A stretch of 64,000 nucleotides of DNA from Hellea sp965224755 (GTDB taxonomy: Bacteria; Pseudomonadota; Alphaproteobacteria; Caulobacterales; Maricaulaceae), in the NCBI GenBank assembly GCA_965224755.1, contig OZ245061.1, forward strand, positions 2,604,001 to 2,668,000. The letters run 5' to 3'. Below, piece by piece: positions 36,990 to 45,528 of the stretch. The notes beneath the pieces are model-generated. The model saw nothing but the letters and a program-made list of their open reading frames with translations. It searched no databases and had not been told where the DNA came from. The translations under genes and the position numbers were made by a program. Within the stretch, counting starts at the first letter, position 1; every line of letters begins with the position of its first letter.

Positions 36990-37014
36990 GCACATTACTG
37001 CCGGCGGCAATGTG
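36990..37014 (-). terminator. Possible terminator hairpin after the HemY-like gene
   Basis: Interrupted inverted repeat GCACAT...ATGTGC with inner TGCC/GGCA directly after the stop codon. It has no T run, so it is a weak terminator candidate. Confidence 0.35.
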
Positions 37015-38529
37015 CTAGCTTTTGGGTTTATCCAGTAGGCTATCCAGCCTGTCTGCAAGATCATCTGTGTCGATGATTTTACCGGCTCCGGGGTCGTCGG
37101 GTTGGCGCACAACCTCAAGGTCGCGCAGATCATTGGCCTGCAGATCATTGGCCTCAAGGGCCGTATCTTTTTGCGGCAAATCAAGCGCCGCCCGCCTTGC
37201 CGCGCCGCGTTCATAGCGCGGGTGGATAAGCTCGCCTTTTTCGCCATAGGAAAACACCAAACGCCGCCAGTCCTGATCGCTATAATCAAAAGCCTCGCCT
37301 TCGGGATCAAGGTCAGACCAATCCGGTTCGGCCGGGGCGGTGGCTGCGCGCTGCATCCAAGTGCGCGCATCTTGCGGATTTTTCAGCATGGTCTCGGCCT
37401 GAGCGGCAAGAGTACACAGCCTCGCGCTTGGCATCCCATCCGCGACCATGGGCGAAAGCGCCGACCACGCTGTCACGGCGTCCCCGGCGGCCAAAGCTTC
37501 TTCAATTTCAAGCAAAACAGATTCGCGGTGGGCCGGATTGGTTTTGACCAAGTTGCGGATATGTTTGGCGCGGCTCTTTTGCGAAGCGTTTTCGAATAAA
37601 TCGCGATAGGCCAGAGACAAGGCCGGATGGGGCGATTTCGCCCAAGCTTTCTCAATCAGTGACGCCGCTTTTTTCGTCCCGCCGGCCACGCCGAGTAGCT
37701 TGGCCGCCAGCCCTGTAGCCGGCGCAAATTCCGGTGTATTTTGCGCGGCGCTAACCGCCATATCCAGCGCCGCATCGCTCTGCCCGGCATCGTTTAACCG
37801 GTCAGCTTCGGCGGTGAGCAAAACCGCGCGGCGGCGGCGGGCGGCATCTTTGTCGATATGTTTGCGTTTCTCCCCGGTCTGCAACGTCTCTACGGCGGCG
37901 TTCCACTGCCCGTCCGCAACCTGCGCCTGAAAGAGAACATCAAACGCCCAGCGCGCCTTTTTATTCTCGCCGTAAGCGCGCTGCGCCTGCTCAATCGCGC
38001 CGGGCAAATCGCCCGCGCCGAGCAGCTGTTGCGCCAGACCGCGCTGCCCCGTAGCAAGGGTTTTTTCAGAGGCCAACATGGCTTTGTAATGAATGATAGC
38101 TTCTTCATTATCGCCGCAGGCCTCTGCCGCTTGGGCGCTAACCATACGGCCTAAATCTTCAGAGCCGATCAACGCCCGCGCCCGTTCCGCTTTTTTACGG
38201 GCCTTGGAAATATCGCCCTCGGCTCCGGCAATGAGCGCCTCTTCCATCGCGTCCAAAGCCTGATTGCGGCGGCGCAGGCCGGCGCCGGATTTAACCCGGC
38301 CCGGCAAACGCCAAAGCCAGCCCAGCAGTGACCAAAGGGCAATCAAAGCGACGACCGCTGCGGTGAGAAAGCCAATGATCCATTGCCACGGAATCGTGCG
38401 CTGTTCAAAACTTAGAAGGCCGGATTCGACTGATGAGCTAATCGTCAATGTGGACGCACTGCCAATATAGAGCAATACTGCCGCAAGGGCTGCAAGGAAT
38501 ATCAGAACGGCAATTACATATTTTGTCAT
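37015..38529 (-). CDS. HemY-like TPR membrane protein (Orf52 type)
   Basis: 504 residues from ATG 38529, which overlaps the upstream stop by one base (TGATG). Two N-terminal membrane helices (VIAVLIFLAALAAVLLYIG, then WIIGFLTAAVVALIALWSLLG) form the HemY_N region; TPR-like helical repeats follow (KARKKAERARALIG, GDLPGAIEQAQRAYGE, LLGVAGGTKKAASLIEKAW). In alphaproteobacteria this protein, called HemY or Orf52, follows Mic60 and the heme genes. Despite the name it is not protoporphyrinogen oxidase. It is suspected to work with Mic60 in membrane shaping or contact sites. Confidence 0.85.
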   Translation of the reverse strand: MTKYVIAVLIFLAALAAVLLYIGSASTLTISSSVESGLLSFEQRTIPWQWIIGFLTAAVVALIALWSLLGWLWRLPGRVKSGAGLRRRNQALDAMEEALIAGAEGDISKARKKAERARALIGSEDLGRMVSAQAAEACGDNEEAIIHYKAMLASEKTLATGQRGLAQQLLGAGDLPGAIEQAQRAYGENKKARWAFDVLFQAQVADGQWNAAVETLQTGEKRKHIDKDAARRRRAVLLTAEADRLNDAGQSDAALDMAVSAAQNTPEFAPATGLAAKLLGVAGGTKKAASLIEKAWAKSPHPALSLAYRDLFENASQKSRAKHIRNLVKTNPAHRESVLLEIEEALAAGDAVTAWSALSPMVADGMPSARLCTLAAQAETMLKNPQDARTWMQRAATAPAEPDWSDLDPEGEAFDYSDQDWRRLVFSYGEKGELIHPRYERGAARRAALDLPQKDTALEANDLQANDLRDLEVVRQPDDPGAGKIIDTDDLADRLDSLLDKPKS

Positions 38530-39314
38530 CACTTGACCTCTTGTGAAACTATATCGGGAGAAAAAGCGTTTCTCCACGTTTTACCCGCCGCCTGTATATC
38601 AGAAGGTAATTTGTCAAAATTGTGCACCGCCATGACCATATCACCGCTGGAAATATTTTCTGTGATGCGTTTAATTAGAAATCTTGGATTATCATCAGAA
38701 TGGACAATTACATTCTGGCTTATTTTTCTTTTTATCCAGCTTTTCGTTTTATCCTGTTCATTCAATACAGCGAGGATCGCGTCCTTGGGAAAGGGAGGTA
38801 TATCCGCTTTTGCTGTTAGAGGAGCCGTAGAAGGGGGAGCGGCTTGAATAGCCGTAACAGGCTGATTTTCAAGCGCGACCAAGCGGGCATAAATATCCGC
38901 CAAATCCATAATTTCGCCGCCTTCGCTTTTCAAGGCCTCCAGACGGGTGACAAGATCGGGGTCAATAATGGGGGCTTGGGCCGTTTCCAAAGCTTTGAGG
39001 CGAGCGCGAATACCGGATACGTCAACAGATTTTGGCGCGGGGATAGCTTTGATATCGCGCTGCAGACGGGCGATTTGGACTTTGAGGTTTTTATTGGCTG
39101 TTTCCGCTTGATTGAGATCAGCTCGCAGAGGCGCAATATCGGCCGTTGGGTTTTCGGTGATCACAGAAAACCCCGCTCCGCCCCCTGCCCCTAACAGCGC
39201 GGCGATAATTGTCGCTGCGCCCAATGTCTTAAACCCGACAGCGCGGCTTGGAGAAGGTTCACTCTCGGCCACCTCTTCGGGCGGAAGGATTTCGTATTCA
39301 GGCTCATCACTCAT
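38529..39314 (-). CDS. Alphaproteobacterial Mic60 (mitofilin family)
   Basis: 261 residues: an acidic N-terminus, one membrane helix (about 29-52, LGAATIIAALLGAGGGAGFSV), a coiled coil (about 60-160 with LRADLNQAETANKNLKVQIARLQRD) and a C-terminal helical region ending FSPDIVSQEVK. No enzymatic motif is present. Its place between hemD and the HemY-like gene is the conserved position of the bacterial homologue of the mitochondrial cristae protein Mic60. The protein is anchored in the inner membrane with the coiled coil in the periplasm. The C-terminal mitofilin signature is weak by eye, so identification leans on layout and synteny. Confidence 0.75.
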   Translation of the reverse strand: MSDEPEYEILPPEEVAESEPSPSRAVGFKTLGAATIIAALLGAGGGAGFSVITENPTADIAPLRADLNQAETANKNLKVQIARLQRDIKAIPAPKSVDVSGIRARLKALETAQAPIIDPDLVTRLEALKSEGGEIMDLADIYARLVALENQPVTAIQAAPPSTAPLTAKADIPPFPKDAILAVLNEQDKTKSWIKRKISQNVIVHSDDNPRFLIKRITENISSGDMVMAVHNFDKLPSDIQAAGKTWRNAFSPDIVSQEVK

Positions 39315-39322
39315 AGGTCATC

Positions 39323-40012
39323 TTAACCCGCAGGGCCCCCGTCAAGCAAGGCCAGCATGGCAGTCTCGTTTGGATGTTTGGCGATGAGGCGGGATTGAAC
39401 ATTTAGCCCGTCCAGCGCCGCATCTGTCGCCGCGCTGATAGAGAGTGTGGCGGTATATGAAAGATCGGGTTTAAATGACGCCAAAGTCTGCGCGGCAAGG
39501 GGCGAATAAAGCGCGATATAATTAAGCGCCCCCACATCAATTTTGGGCAAAGCGTCAACGGGCGTGGATTGATAGTAAATATCCCGGCGGGCAGTATAAC
39601 CCGCGCGGCTTAAATCTTCGGCAATCGCGCCGCGCACATGCTGTCCGGCGCAATGAATGATCGGACAGGTCTTTGGTAATTTAGCCGTTATAAGCTGGGT
39701 CACATCTACCGATGTGCCTTTGGCGGAACTGACTGTCTTAAACCCCGCGTCCCGCGCCAGCCGCGCCGTTTCGCCGCCCACAGTGATAACGGGCCAATCT
39801 CGTTTATCCGTGAGGGTTTTAAAGGCCTCAATTCCGTTTCCTGATGTGAAGATCAGAACAGCATTTTTCCGAGGCAAAGGCGGCATATGGGCGGGCGGGC
39901 TTATCTTTAATAATGGGGCGACCGCTGCGGCGCACCCCGCCAGCGCCCATTGCTCCGCGCTTTTGAAAGCTGCGGGAACCGTCCGGGTTATCCAAAGGGT
40001 TGGCTTATTCAT
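39323..40012 (-). CDS. hemD: Uroporphyrinogen-III synthase
   Basis: 229 residues, usual for HemD. It closes and rearranges hydroxymethylbilane to uroporphyrinogen III. This is a poorly conserved family; visible features are the N-terminal LWITRTVPAA, LIFTSGNGIEAF with the Thr-Ser-x-Asn/Gly stretch, VGGETARLARDAGF, and YYQSTPVDALP before NYIALYSPLAAQTL. Identification is supported by overlap of eight bases with hemC. It is followed by Mic60 and HemY-like genes. Confidence 0.86.
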   Translation of the reverse strand: MNKPTLWITRTVPAAFKSAEQWALAGCAAAVAPLLKISPPAHMPPLPRKNAVLIFTSGNGIEAFKTLTDKRDWPVITVGGETARLARDAGFKTVSSAKGTSVDVTQLITAKLPKTCPIIHCAGQHVRGAIAEDLSRAGYTARRDIYYQSTPVDALPKIDVGALNYIALYSPLAAQTLASFKPDLSYTATLSISAATDAALDGLNVQSRLIAKHPNETAMLALLDGGPAG

Positions 40013-40913
40013 CCCAAATTATCCTGTTCCCGATTTCCGCGCGAATATCATGCCCCAGCGTAAACCCAAGCGCGTAAGCGTCTTCAAGGCTATCGCAAAT
40101 GATCCGGCTCTCGCGGGTAAAACGCATTGAGCCGTCCTGCGCGATGACCTCGCCGCGAAAACTGAGCGCAGGGCCTTCCAGCTCTGCTAGAGCCGCAATC
40201 GGCGTGCGGCAGGAGCCGTCCAGCGCCCGCAGGAAAGCACGTTCCGCTGTGATCGCCAGCTCTGTCCCTCGGTGATTGAGCGGCGCTATAGCGTCTTGAA
40301 CCTCGTTATCATTTTTGCGAATTTCAATACCGATCGCGCCTTGCGCGGGCGCGGAGAGCATAATGTCGGGTTCGATAATTTCGGTAATAACGGCCTCTTG
40401 CCCCAAGCGCTTAAGGCCCGCGCAGGCGAGAAACGTCGCGTCGCACTCCCCAGATTTTAATTTCTTAAGCCGTGTCCCGACATTGCCGCGCAGAAGCGTG
40501 AATGTGATATCCGGCCGCATCACAGCGAGCTGGGCCCGGCGGCGAATAGAGGCCGAACCAACGACAGCGCCTTGCGGCAGATCTTTTAGGTTTGACACTT
40601 TACCTGAAATAAAAGCATCTCGCGGATCCGCGCGCTTTAGCACTGCTCCAATTTTAAGGCTATCTTGCCCAGCCGTCGGAACATCTTTCATCGAATGCAC
40701 GGCCATGTCGATACGGCCCTCTAAAAGCGCCTCTTCGAGTTCCTTAGTAAACAACCCCTTGCCGCCAAACTCTTTCAAATCGCCTTTAAGGGTATCGCCT
40801 GATGTTTTCAGGATTTTGACCTCGGAGTCACGCGCAAGTAAGCTCTGCACCAGATGCGCCTGATAGAGCGCCAGCGGCGAGCCGCGGGTTCCAATGATAA
40901 GCTTGCGTTGCAT
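40005..40913 (-). CDS. hemC: Porphobilinogen deaminase (hydroxymethylbilane synthase)
   Basis: 302 residues from ATG 40913, or one more from the GTG at 40916, which is better spaced from AAGGAG. It polymerises four porphobilinogen units. Key motifs are IGTRGSPLAL, AVHSMKDVPT, GSASIRRRAQL and FLRALDGSCRTPIAA, the last containing the Cys that holds the dipyrromethane cofactor. It is divergent from tsaD with about 30 bp between starts, a common alphaproteobacterial arrangement. Confidence 0.97.
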   Translation of the reverse strand: MQRKLIIGTRGSPLALYQAHLVQSLLARDSEVKILKTSGDTLKGDLKEFGGKGLFTKELEEALLEGRIDMAVHSMKDVPTAGQDSLKIGAVLKRADPRDAFISGKVSNLKDLPQGAVVGSASIRRRAQLAVMRPDITFTLLRGNVGTRLKKLKSGECDATFLACAGLKRLGQEAVITEIIEPDIMLSAPAQGAIGIEIRKNDNEVQDAIAPLNHRGTELAITAERAFLRALDGSCRTPIAALAELEGPALSFRGEVIAQDGSMRFTRESRIICDSLEDAYALGFTLGHDIRAEIGNRIIWDE

Positions 40914-40942
40914 CACGCGGTGAGTCTCCTTATGTGAGACTC

Positions 40943-42082
40943 ATGGCAATAACGGCTTTAAAAACACCTGTCCAAGCCAAAGATGGTGAAAAAGGACGCA
41001 CACTGATACTCGGCATCGAATCCAGTTGCGACGAGACGGCTGCTTCTGTCTTGCGGCGCAATGGTGACGGCTCTGTTGAAATTCTATCCTCTATCATTGC
41101 CAGCCAAGACGCGGAGCACGCGCCTTTTGGCGGGGTGGTGCCCGAGATTGCTGCCCGTGCACATATGCAAAAATTGGACCTCATTATCGACAAGGCGGTC
41201 ACGGAGGCAGGCATTGATTATACCGATATTTCCGCCATTGCCGCTACCGCTGGCCCGGGCTTGATTGGCGGAGTCATAGCCGGATTGATGAGCGCCAAGG
41301 GCCTTGCGATGGCGCTGGACATTCCGCTCATCGCGGTCAATCATTTGGAAGGCCATGCGCTCTCCCCGCGCCTTACCAGCGACTGCCGCTTTCCCTATCT
41401 CCTACTTTTAATTTCGGGAGGTCATACCCAGCTGCTCTCCGTTAAAGACCTCGGCGATTATCAGCGCCTTGGCAGCACGGTCGACGACGCGGCCGGCGAG
41501 GCTTTTGATAAAACCGCCAAAGTCATGGGGCTTGGGTTTCCGGGCGGGCCGAATGTGGAGCGTTGGGCCAAGACGGGCGATGCCAAAGCTATCGCCCTGC
41601 CCCGTCCGTTTAAAGGTAAAGATCATGCGGATTTTTCTTTCGCGGGTCTTAAAACAGCGGTCGCCCGCGCTTATGAGGCCAGCGATAAAACCGATACCGC
41701 CAAAGCCGACATCGCCGCAAGTTTTCAGCAAGCGGTCTGCGATGTCTTGACCGAGCGCACCGCCAAAGCAATGGGCATGTTTCGCAAAAATATCGGAGAC
41801 GGGCCGCAGAGATTTGTCGTAGCGGGCGGCGTCGCGGCGAATGCCCAAATCCGCACTACCCTTGAAACACTTTGCGCTGAGAATGACTTCTCCCTCCTCG
41901 CCCCGCCGCTTAAATATTGCACAGACAATGCCGCCATGATCGCGCTGGCCGGAGCCGAGCACTATATACGCGGGCAATTTAGCGATATGGACGCGCGCGC
42001 CCGTCCGCGCTGGCCGCTTGACGCTATCGCAGCGGATCAAAATCCCGCTAGCGGGTTTGGCAAAAAGGGCCCTAAGTCGTGA
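40943..42082 (+). CDS. tsaD: tRNA N6-threonylcarbamoyladenosine transferase TsaD
   Basis: 379 residues from ATG 40943; a GTG at 40934 is also in frame. TsaD attaches the threonylcarbamoyl group to A37 of ANN-decoding tRNAs together with TsaB, TsaE and TsaC. LGIESSCDETAASV starts the ASKHA fold, HMQKLD and NHLEGHAL provide the metal-binding His residues, LISGGHTQL and STVDDAAGEAFDK form the nucleotide site, and VVAGGVAANAQIR and CTDNAAMIA close it. It is encoded divergently from hemC. Confidence 0.97.
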   Translation: MAITALKTPVQAKDGEKGRTLILGIESSCDETAASVLRRNGDGSVEILSSIIASQDAEHAPFGGVVPEIAARAHMQKLDLIIDKAVTEAGIDYTDISAIAATAGPGLIGGVIAGLMSAKGLAMALDIPLIAVNHLEGHALSPRLTSDCRFPYLLLLISGGHTQLLSVKDLGDYQRLGSTVDDAAGEAFDKTAKVMGLGFPGGPNVERWAKTGDAKAIALPRPFKGKDHADFSFAGLKTAVARAYEASDKTDTAKADIAASFQQAVCDVLTERTAKAMGMFRKNIGDGPQRFVVAGGVAANAQIRTTLETLCAENDFSLLAPPLKYCTDNAAMIALAGAEHYIRGQFSDMDARARPRWPLDAIAADQNPASGFGKKGPKS

Positions 42083-42092
42083 AGAGGCAATC

Positions 42093-42287
42093 ATGAATTA
42101 TATGACATGGCTCAAAATACGAAAATCAGTTCAGGGAAGCTGGGTTTTGATTGCTTTATTTTTGTTTCTTGTCGGTTTATCCATCAAGGACGGTATAAGC
42201 GTCATTGATAGTATTGGTAAAATCTGGCCGTTATTAATTCTCGCCGGTCTCCAAATTATTATCACCTATTATAAATTATCTAAATAA
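42093..42287 (+). CDS. Small two-helix membrane protein of unknown function
   Basis: 64 residues from ATG 42093, preceded by GAAGAGG. Two hydrophobic helices (about residues 16-34, WVLIALFLFLVGLSI, and 45-60, WPLLILAGLQIIITYY) frame a short loop; the N-terminus is basic. It fills the gap between tsaD and gpsA and probably shares their transcript. I do not recognise a family. A real gene is supported by the ribosome-binding site and tight spacing. Confidence 0.6.
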   Translation: MNYMTWLKIRKSVQGSWVLIALFLFLVGLSIKDGISVIDSIGKIWPLLILAGLQIIITYYKLSK

Positions 42288-42301
42288 GGCATGGTCTTGG
42301 C

Positions 42302-43300
42302 ATGAGTGATTATCAGAAAATAGGAGTTATTGGCGGCGGAGCTTGGGGTACGGCGCTGGCGCAAACTCTTGCCGTCGCAGGCCGTGATGTTACGCTCTGG
42401 GCCTTTGAAAATGATTGCATTTGGGCGATTAATGATCACCGCGAAAATACGCTGTTCCTGCCGGGCATAAAGCTTAATCAGCGCATCCGAGCGACAAGCG
42501 AAATTGCGCAACTTGGCGAGATGGACGCTGTCCTCTCCGTCGTGCCCGCCCAGCATACGCGCAAGATTTTAGAGGGCTTTGCGCCGCATATGAAAGACGG
42601 CATGCCGATCATGCTATGCTCAAAGGGCATAGAAATTTCGAGCCGTAAATTCATGTCCGATGTGCTCGGCGAAGTCGCGCCCAAGGCCGTACCTGCTGTG
42701 CTCTCGGGGCCAAGTTTCGCCATTGATGTCGCCAAAGGACTACCGACAGCGGTGACTTTGGCCTGCGAGGATCAGGCTATCGGACAGGCCTTGGTTAAGG
42801 CCATCGCTGCGCCAACTTTCCGTCCTTATTTGGCCTCAGATGTCCTCGGCGCGGAAATTGGCGGCGCTGTCAAAAATGTGCTCGCCCTTGTCTGCGGCAT
42901 CGTGCTGGGCAAAGAGCTCGGCCGCTCGGCCCATGCCGCAATTATCGCGCGGGGTTATGCAGAGATGACGCGGCTTGGCAAAGCGCTGGGCTGTAATCCC
43001 GAAACTCTGACGGGACTTTGCGGCCTCGGCGATTTAGTGCTGACCTGCTCGTCCGAGCAATCGCGCAATATGTCTTGCGGCCTCGCGCTCGGGCGCGGGC
43101 AATCGCTGGAAGATATCATGGCGGCGCGAAATTCCGTCACCGAGGGCGTGGCCACCGCGCCGGCCTTGAAAGAGATGGCTGCGGGCCTCGGCGTCGATAT
43201 GCCGATCTGCACAGCTATGGCCGATATTCTCTCCGGCGAGCTGGATGTGGACAAGGCGATCGTTCAATTGCTCTCACGCGAACACAAAATGGAAACATGA
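42302..43300 (+). CDS. gpsA: Glycerol-3-phosphate dehydrogenase [NAD(P)+]
   Basis: 332 residues. It reduces dihydroxyacetone phosphate to sn-glycerol 3-phosphate for phospholipid synthesis. IGVIGGGAWGTALAQTLA is the dinucleotide motif; LSVVPAQHTRKIL, CSKGIEISS, VLSGPSFAIDVAKGLPTAVT and the catalytic-Lys block GGAVKNVLAL follow, with GLCGLGDLVLTCSS near the end. Its stop overlaps the YciI-type gene as ATGA. The order tsaD-gpsA-yciI is frequent in alphaproteobacteria. Confidence 0.97.
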   Translation: MSDYQKIGVIGGGAWGTALAQTLAVAGRDVTLWAFENDCIWAINDHRENTLFLPGIKLNQRIRATSEIAQLGEMDAVLSVVPAQHTRKILEGFAPHMKDGMPIMLCSKGIEISSRKFMSDVLGEVAPKAVPAVLSGPSFAIDVAKGLPTAVTLACEDQAIGQALVKAIAAPTFRPYLASDVLGAEIGGAVKNVLALVCGIVLGKELGRSAHAAIIARGYAEMTRLGKALGCNPETLTGLCGLGDLVLTCSSEQSRNMSCGLALGRGQSLEDIMAARNSVTEGVATAPALKEMAAGLGVDMPICTAMADILSGELDVDKAIVQLLSREHKMET

Positions 43301-43587
43301 TGGACTTTATTATCTATGCAGAAGACAGGCCTGACAGTCTGCATATCCGCCAAGCCGCGCGGGAAGACCATTTGGCATGGCTGAAAGCGCCATCAGATGT
43401 CAAATTACTCACCGCAGGCCCGTGGCTGGATGATGCGGGCGTGATGCGCGGCAGCCTGTTGATTGTCGAGGCGACGGATAAACAAACCGTCTTGGACTGG
43501 TTGGCGGGCGATCCCTATAAGGCGGCGGGGCTGACAGGCTCTGTTAGGGTCAAAGCCTATAAATGGGTTATCGGACGACCCGGTTAA
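43297..43587 (+). CDS. YciI-family protein
   Basis: 96 residues (95 if ATG 43300 is used). A ferredoxin-like small protein with YAEDRPDSLHIRQAAREDHLAWL, containing the His-Asp motif region of the family, then LLTAGPWLDD and SLLIVEATDKQTVLDWLAGDPY. YciI-like proteins are found beside gpsA in many alphaproteobacteria; some have dehalogenase-like or hydrolase roles but the general function is not settled. The 3' end overlaps the convergent GT-C gene by four bases. Confidence 0.88.
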   Translation: MMDFIIYAEDRPDSLHIRQAAREDHLAWLKAPSDVKLLTAGPWLDDAGVMRGSLLIVEATDKQTVLDWLAGDPYKAAGLTGSVRVKAYKWVIGRPG

Positions 43588-45410
43588 TCCGGCAATTTAA
43601 CTCTAAAAATTTTGACATCGCCATTTTCAAGATTACCTGAAACGGGCTCCAGATAATCCGGCAGTGTTCCTGCCTTAATATTAGCATAGAGACTATTTTT
43701 ATAGTCATTGACATAGCTCTTCGTGCCCGAACCCCCTGCGCAATAATGAATGTAATTCACGCGGTGTTGGCTAAGCAAAGCAAATGCGCCATCGGGCGGT
43801 GATGTCGCAATGTAAACTTGCGCTAAAATACCCTCCCAATTGCGGTGATAATTACCGCTCAGTGTCCGGTGCTGTGTTTGGTTTAGAATATCACCGGCCC
43901 CGTTGCTGCCCGCAGAAATAAGCCCTGCCGGAAGCGTATTAAGGAGACCCATAACGTCTTGAGAATAACATAGGCCTGATGTCCCGGAGGTCTCCAGTTC
44001 GGTTTTGGCTTTGTCGGCACCCTCGAAAAACAGTCCGGGCGTTCCCCATATTACAGGAATCGAAACCACCAAACAAACCAAATAAAGAAGGTTATTTTGG
44101 CCTGATTTACGTCCCGCCTCATAAACTTTCCCTATCCATGCAGCGAGCGGGAGGAGCGCAAAAATATAGGCAAAGGAATGGAACCGTATTTGATAAAATG
44201 TCAAACCAAGGGCGGTGATCAGAAGCAACAAAACCAGATATTTCGAGCTCCATTCACGCGTTTTTACAAGAGAAAAAATCAGCACAATTAAAGCTAAAAC
44301 AGGCGCGCCAATCATAAAGGGCACTTCGCTCAAAACATCCCTGTTTTCACTAAATAGCGGTTTGGCTTCTTGAATATCATTAAGCCATAGGTTGACGACA
44401 TCAGGCGGCAAAGCATCGAGCGGATTGGCCAGACATTGCGGCGCTTGTAATCCGATTATAACAAGACAAATCGCGCCTATCGCGGCAAGGCACGAAAAGC
44501 GTAAAAGCATAGATTTTTTAGAGAAAACCCTTGCCGCAACCGCTAATCCCAAGGCTCCGGCAACGCCTGCTGATACTGTCGCCAAGGATAAGGCGTCGCA
44601 ATAAATCAGGCCGTATTCCGAAGGCGCAATTGTGCCCAAAAAGGCAAGAATTAATCCGCCCGACATAGCCAGTCCGTAAGCCTGCGCCGCCGGCCTAGCC
44701 GAAGCTCCCATAACAGCCCAATTTATCGCGGCAAAAAGACTGATGGCGGCGACAAAAAGATAAACATCCGCACCTATGGCTACCAATGCCGCGGCAGCGA
44801 AACCAGAGATAATATAAGAGCGTTTCCGCATTTTGGGATCCAGCGCAAACCCCATAGAAATCGCGATTAAAGCGATTTGGATATTATGATGGTCAATCCC
44901 GCCCGGCGCAAAACGCTGAAATCTGTAGATGAAAAGCGCCAGAAGTACGAGCATGAAGGCCTGTGTTTTTGACCCGCCCCAAAACCGTGCGGCCTGTATC
45001 ATCGCGTATATAAACAGCCCCGCCGTAATAGGCGGCCAGATTGAAATAGCCCATATCAGCGCTGTGTCTTGCGCCATAAATATATCGAAGAATTTTGTGA
45101 GCAGAATAACCGGAATATCGGGGATGCGCGACCAATGCATATCTGTCCCACCGGCAAGGCCGAGCCTATATTGGTCCGTGTGAAACCAGCTTTGCCCGGC
45201 TAAATAGTCTTTGATCTGTACCAACCGCATGACATCATCTGCATCCTCGCCGATTTGTCCAAAATCGCCCGCTAAGACACTTCTCATAATCGCTGCAATT
45301 AAAATCAGCACGCCGACCCAAAAGACAGGGTGTTTTATGCGGCTAAAATCAAAAGGGAGTTTGATATCTTTAGAACGTACCGATTGTCCTTCTGGCTTGG
45401 TCATCCCCAT
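43584..45410 (-). CDS. Polytopic GT-C-type glycosyltransferase
   Basis: 608 residues with about 11-12 membrane helices followed by a periplasmic C-terminal domain (from about 470). The first periplasmic loop has EDADDVMRLVQIKDYLAGQ and DMHWSRIPDIP, the acidic pair and His-Trp-Ser-Arg signature common to a family of alphaproteobacterial GT-C-like proteins. Such enzymes use a lipid-linked sugar on the periplasmic side. The adjacent divergent pair, a GT2 enzyme and an EmrE-like protein, could make and flip that donor. The acceptor is unknown. Confidence 0.72.
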   Translation of the reverse strand: MGMTKPEGQSVRSKDIKLPFDFSRIKHPVFWVGVLILIAAIMRSVLAGDFGQIGEDADDVMRLVQIKDYLAGQSWFHTDQYRLGLAGGTDMHWSRIPDIPVILLTKFFDIFMAQDTALIWAISIWPPITAGLFIYAMIQAARFWGGSKTQAFMLVLLALFIYRFQRFAPGGIDHHNIQIALIAISMGFALDPKMRKRSYIISGFAAAALVAIGADVYLFVAAISLFAAINWAVMGASARPAAQAYGLAMSGGLILAFLGTIAPSEYGLIYCDALSLATVSAGVAGALGLAVAARVFSKKSMLLRFSCLAAIGAICLVIIGLQAPQCLANPLDALPPDVVNLWLNDIQEAKPLFSENRDVLSEVPFMIGAPVLALIVLIFSLVKTREWSSKYLVLLLLITALGLTFYQIRFHSFAYIFALLPLAAWIGKVYEAGRKSGQNNLLYLVCLVVSIPVIWGTPGLFFEGADKAKTELETSGTSGLCYSQDVMGLLNTLPAGLISAGSNGAGDILNQTQHRTLSGNYHRNWEGILAQVYIATSPPDGAFALLSQHRVNYIHYCAGGSGTKSYVNDYKNSLYANIKAGTLPDYLEPVSGNLENGDVKIFRVKLPD

Positions 45411-45528
45411 ATCCCGTAGATGCGGCCTTGAAAAAGGCCTGTTTTCATTAGCAAAAACGTAACCTTAACTCCTTAAGATTACCTAAAATGCCCAGAAAGA
45501 ATTGGGAAGAATGATGAAGGATCGAGTT

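Noticed and set aside
37015..38529. HemY annotation as protoporphyrinogen oxidase
   Set aside because: The protein has TPR repeats and two membrane helices and no flavin-binding motif; it is the unrelated HemY of the hemCD cluster.
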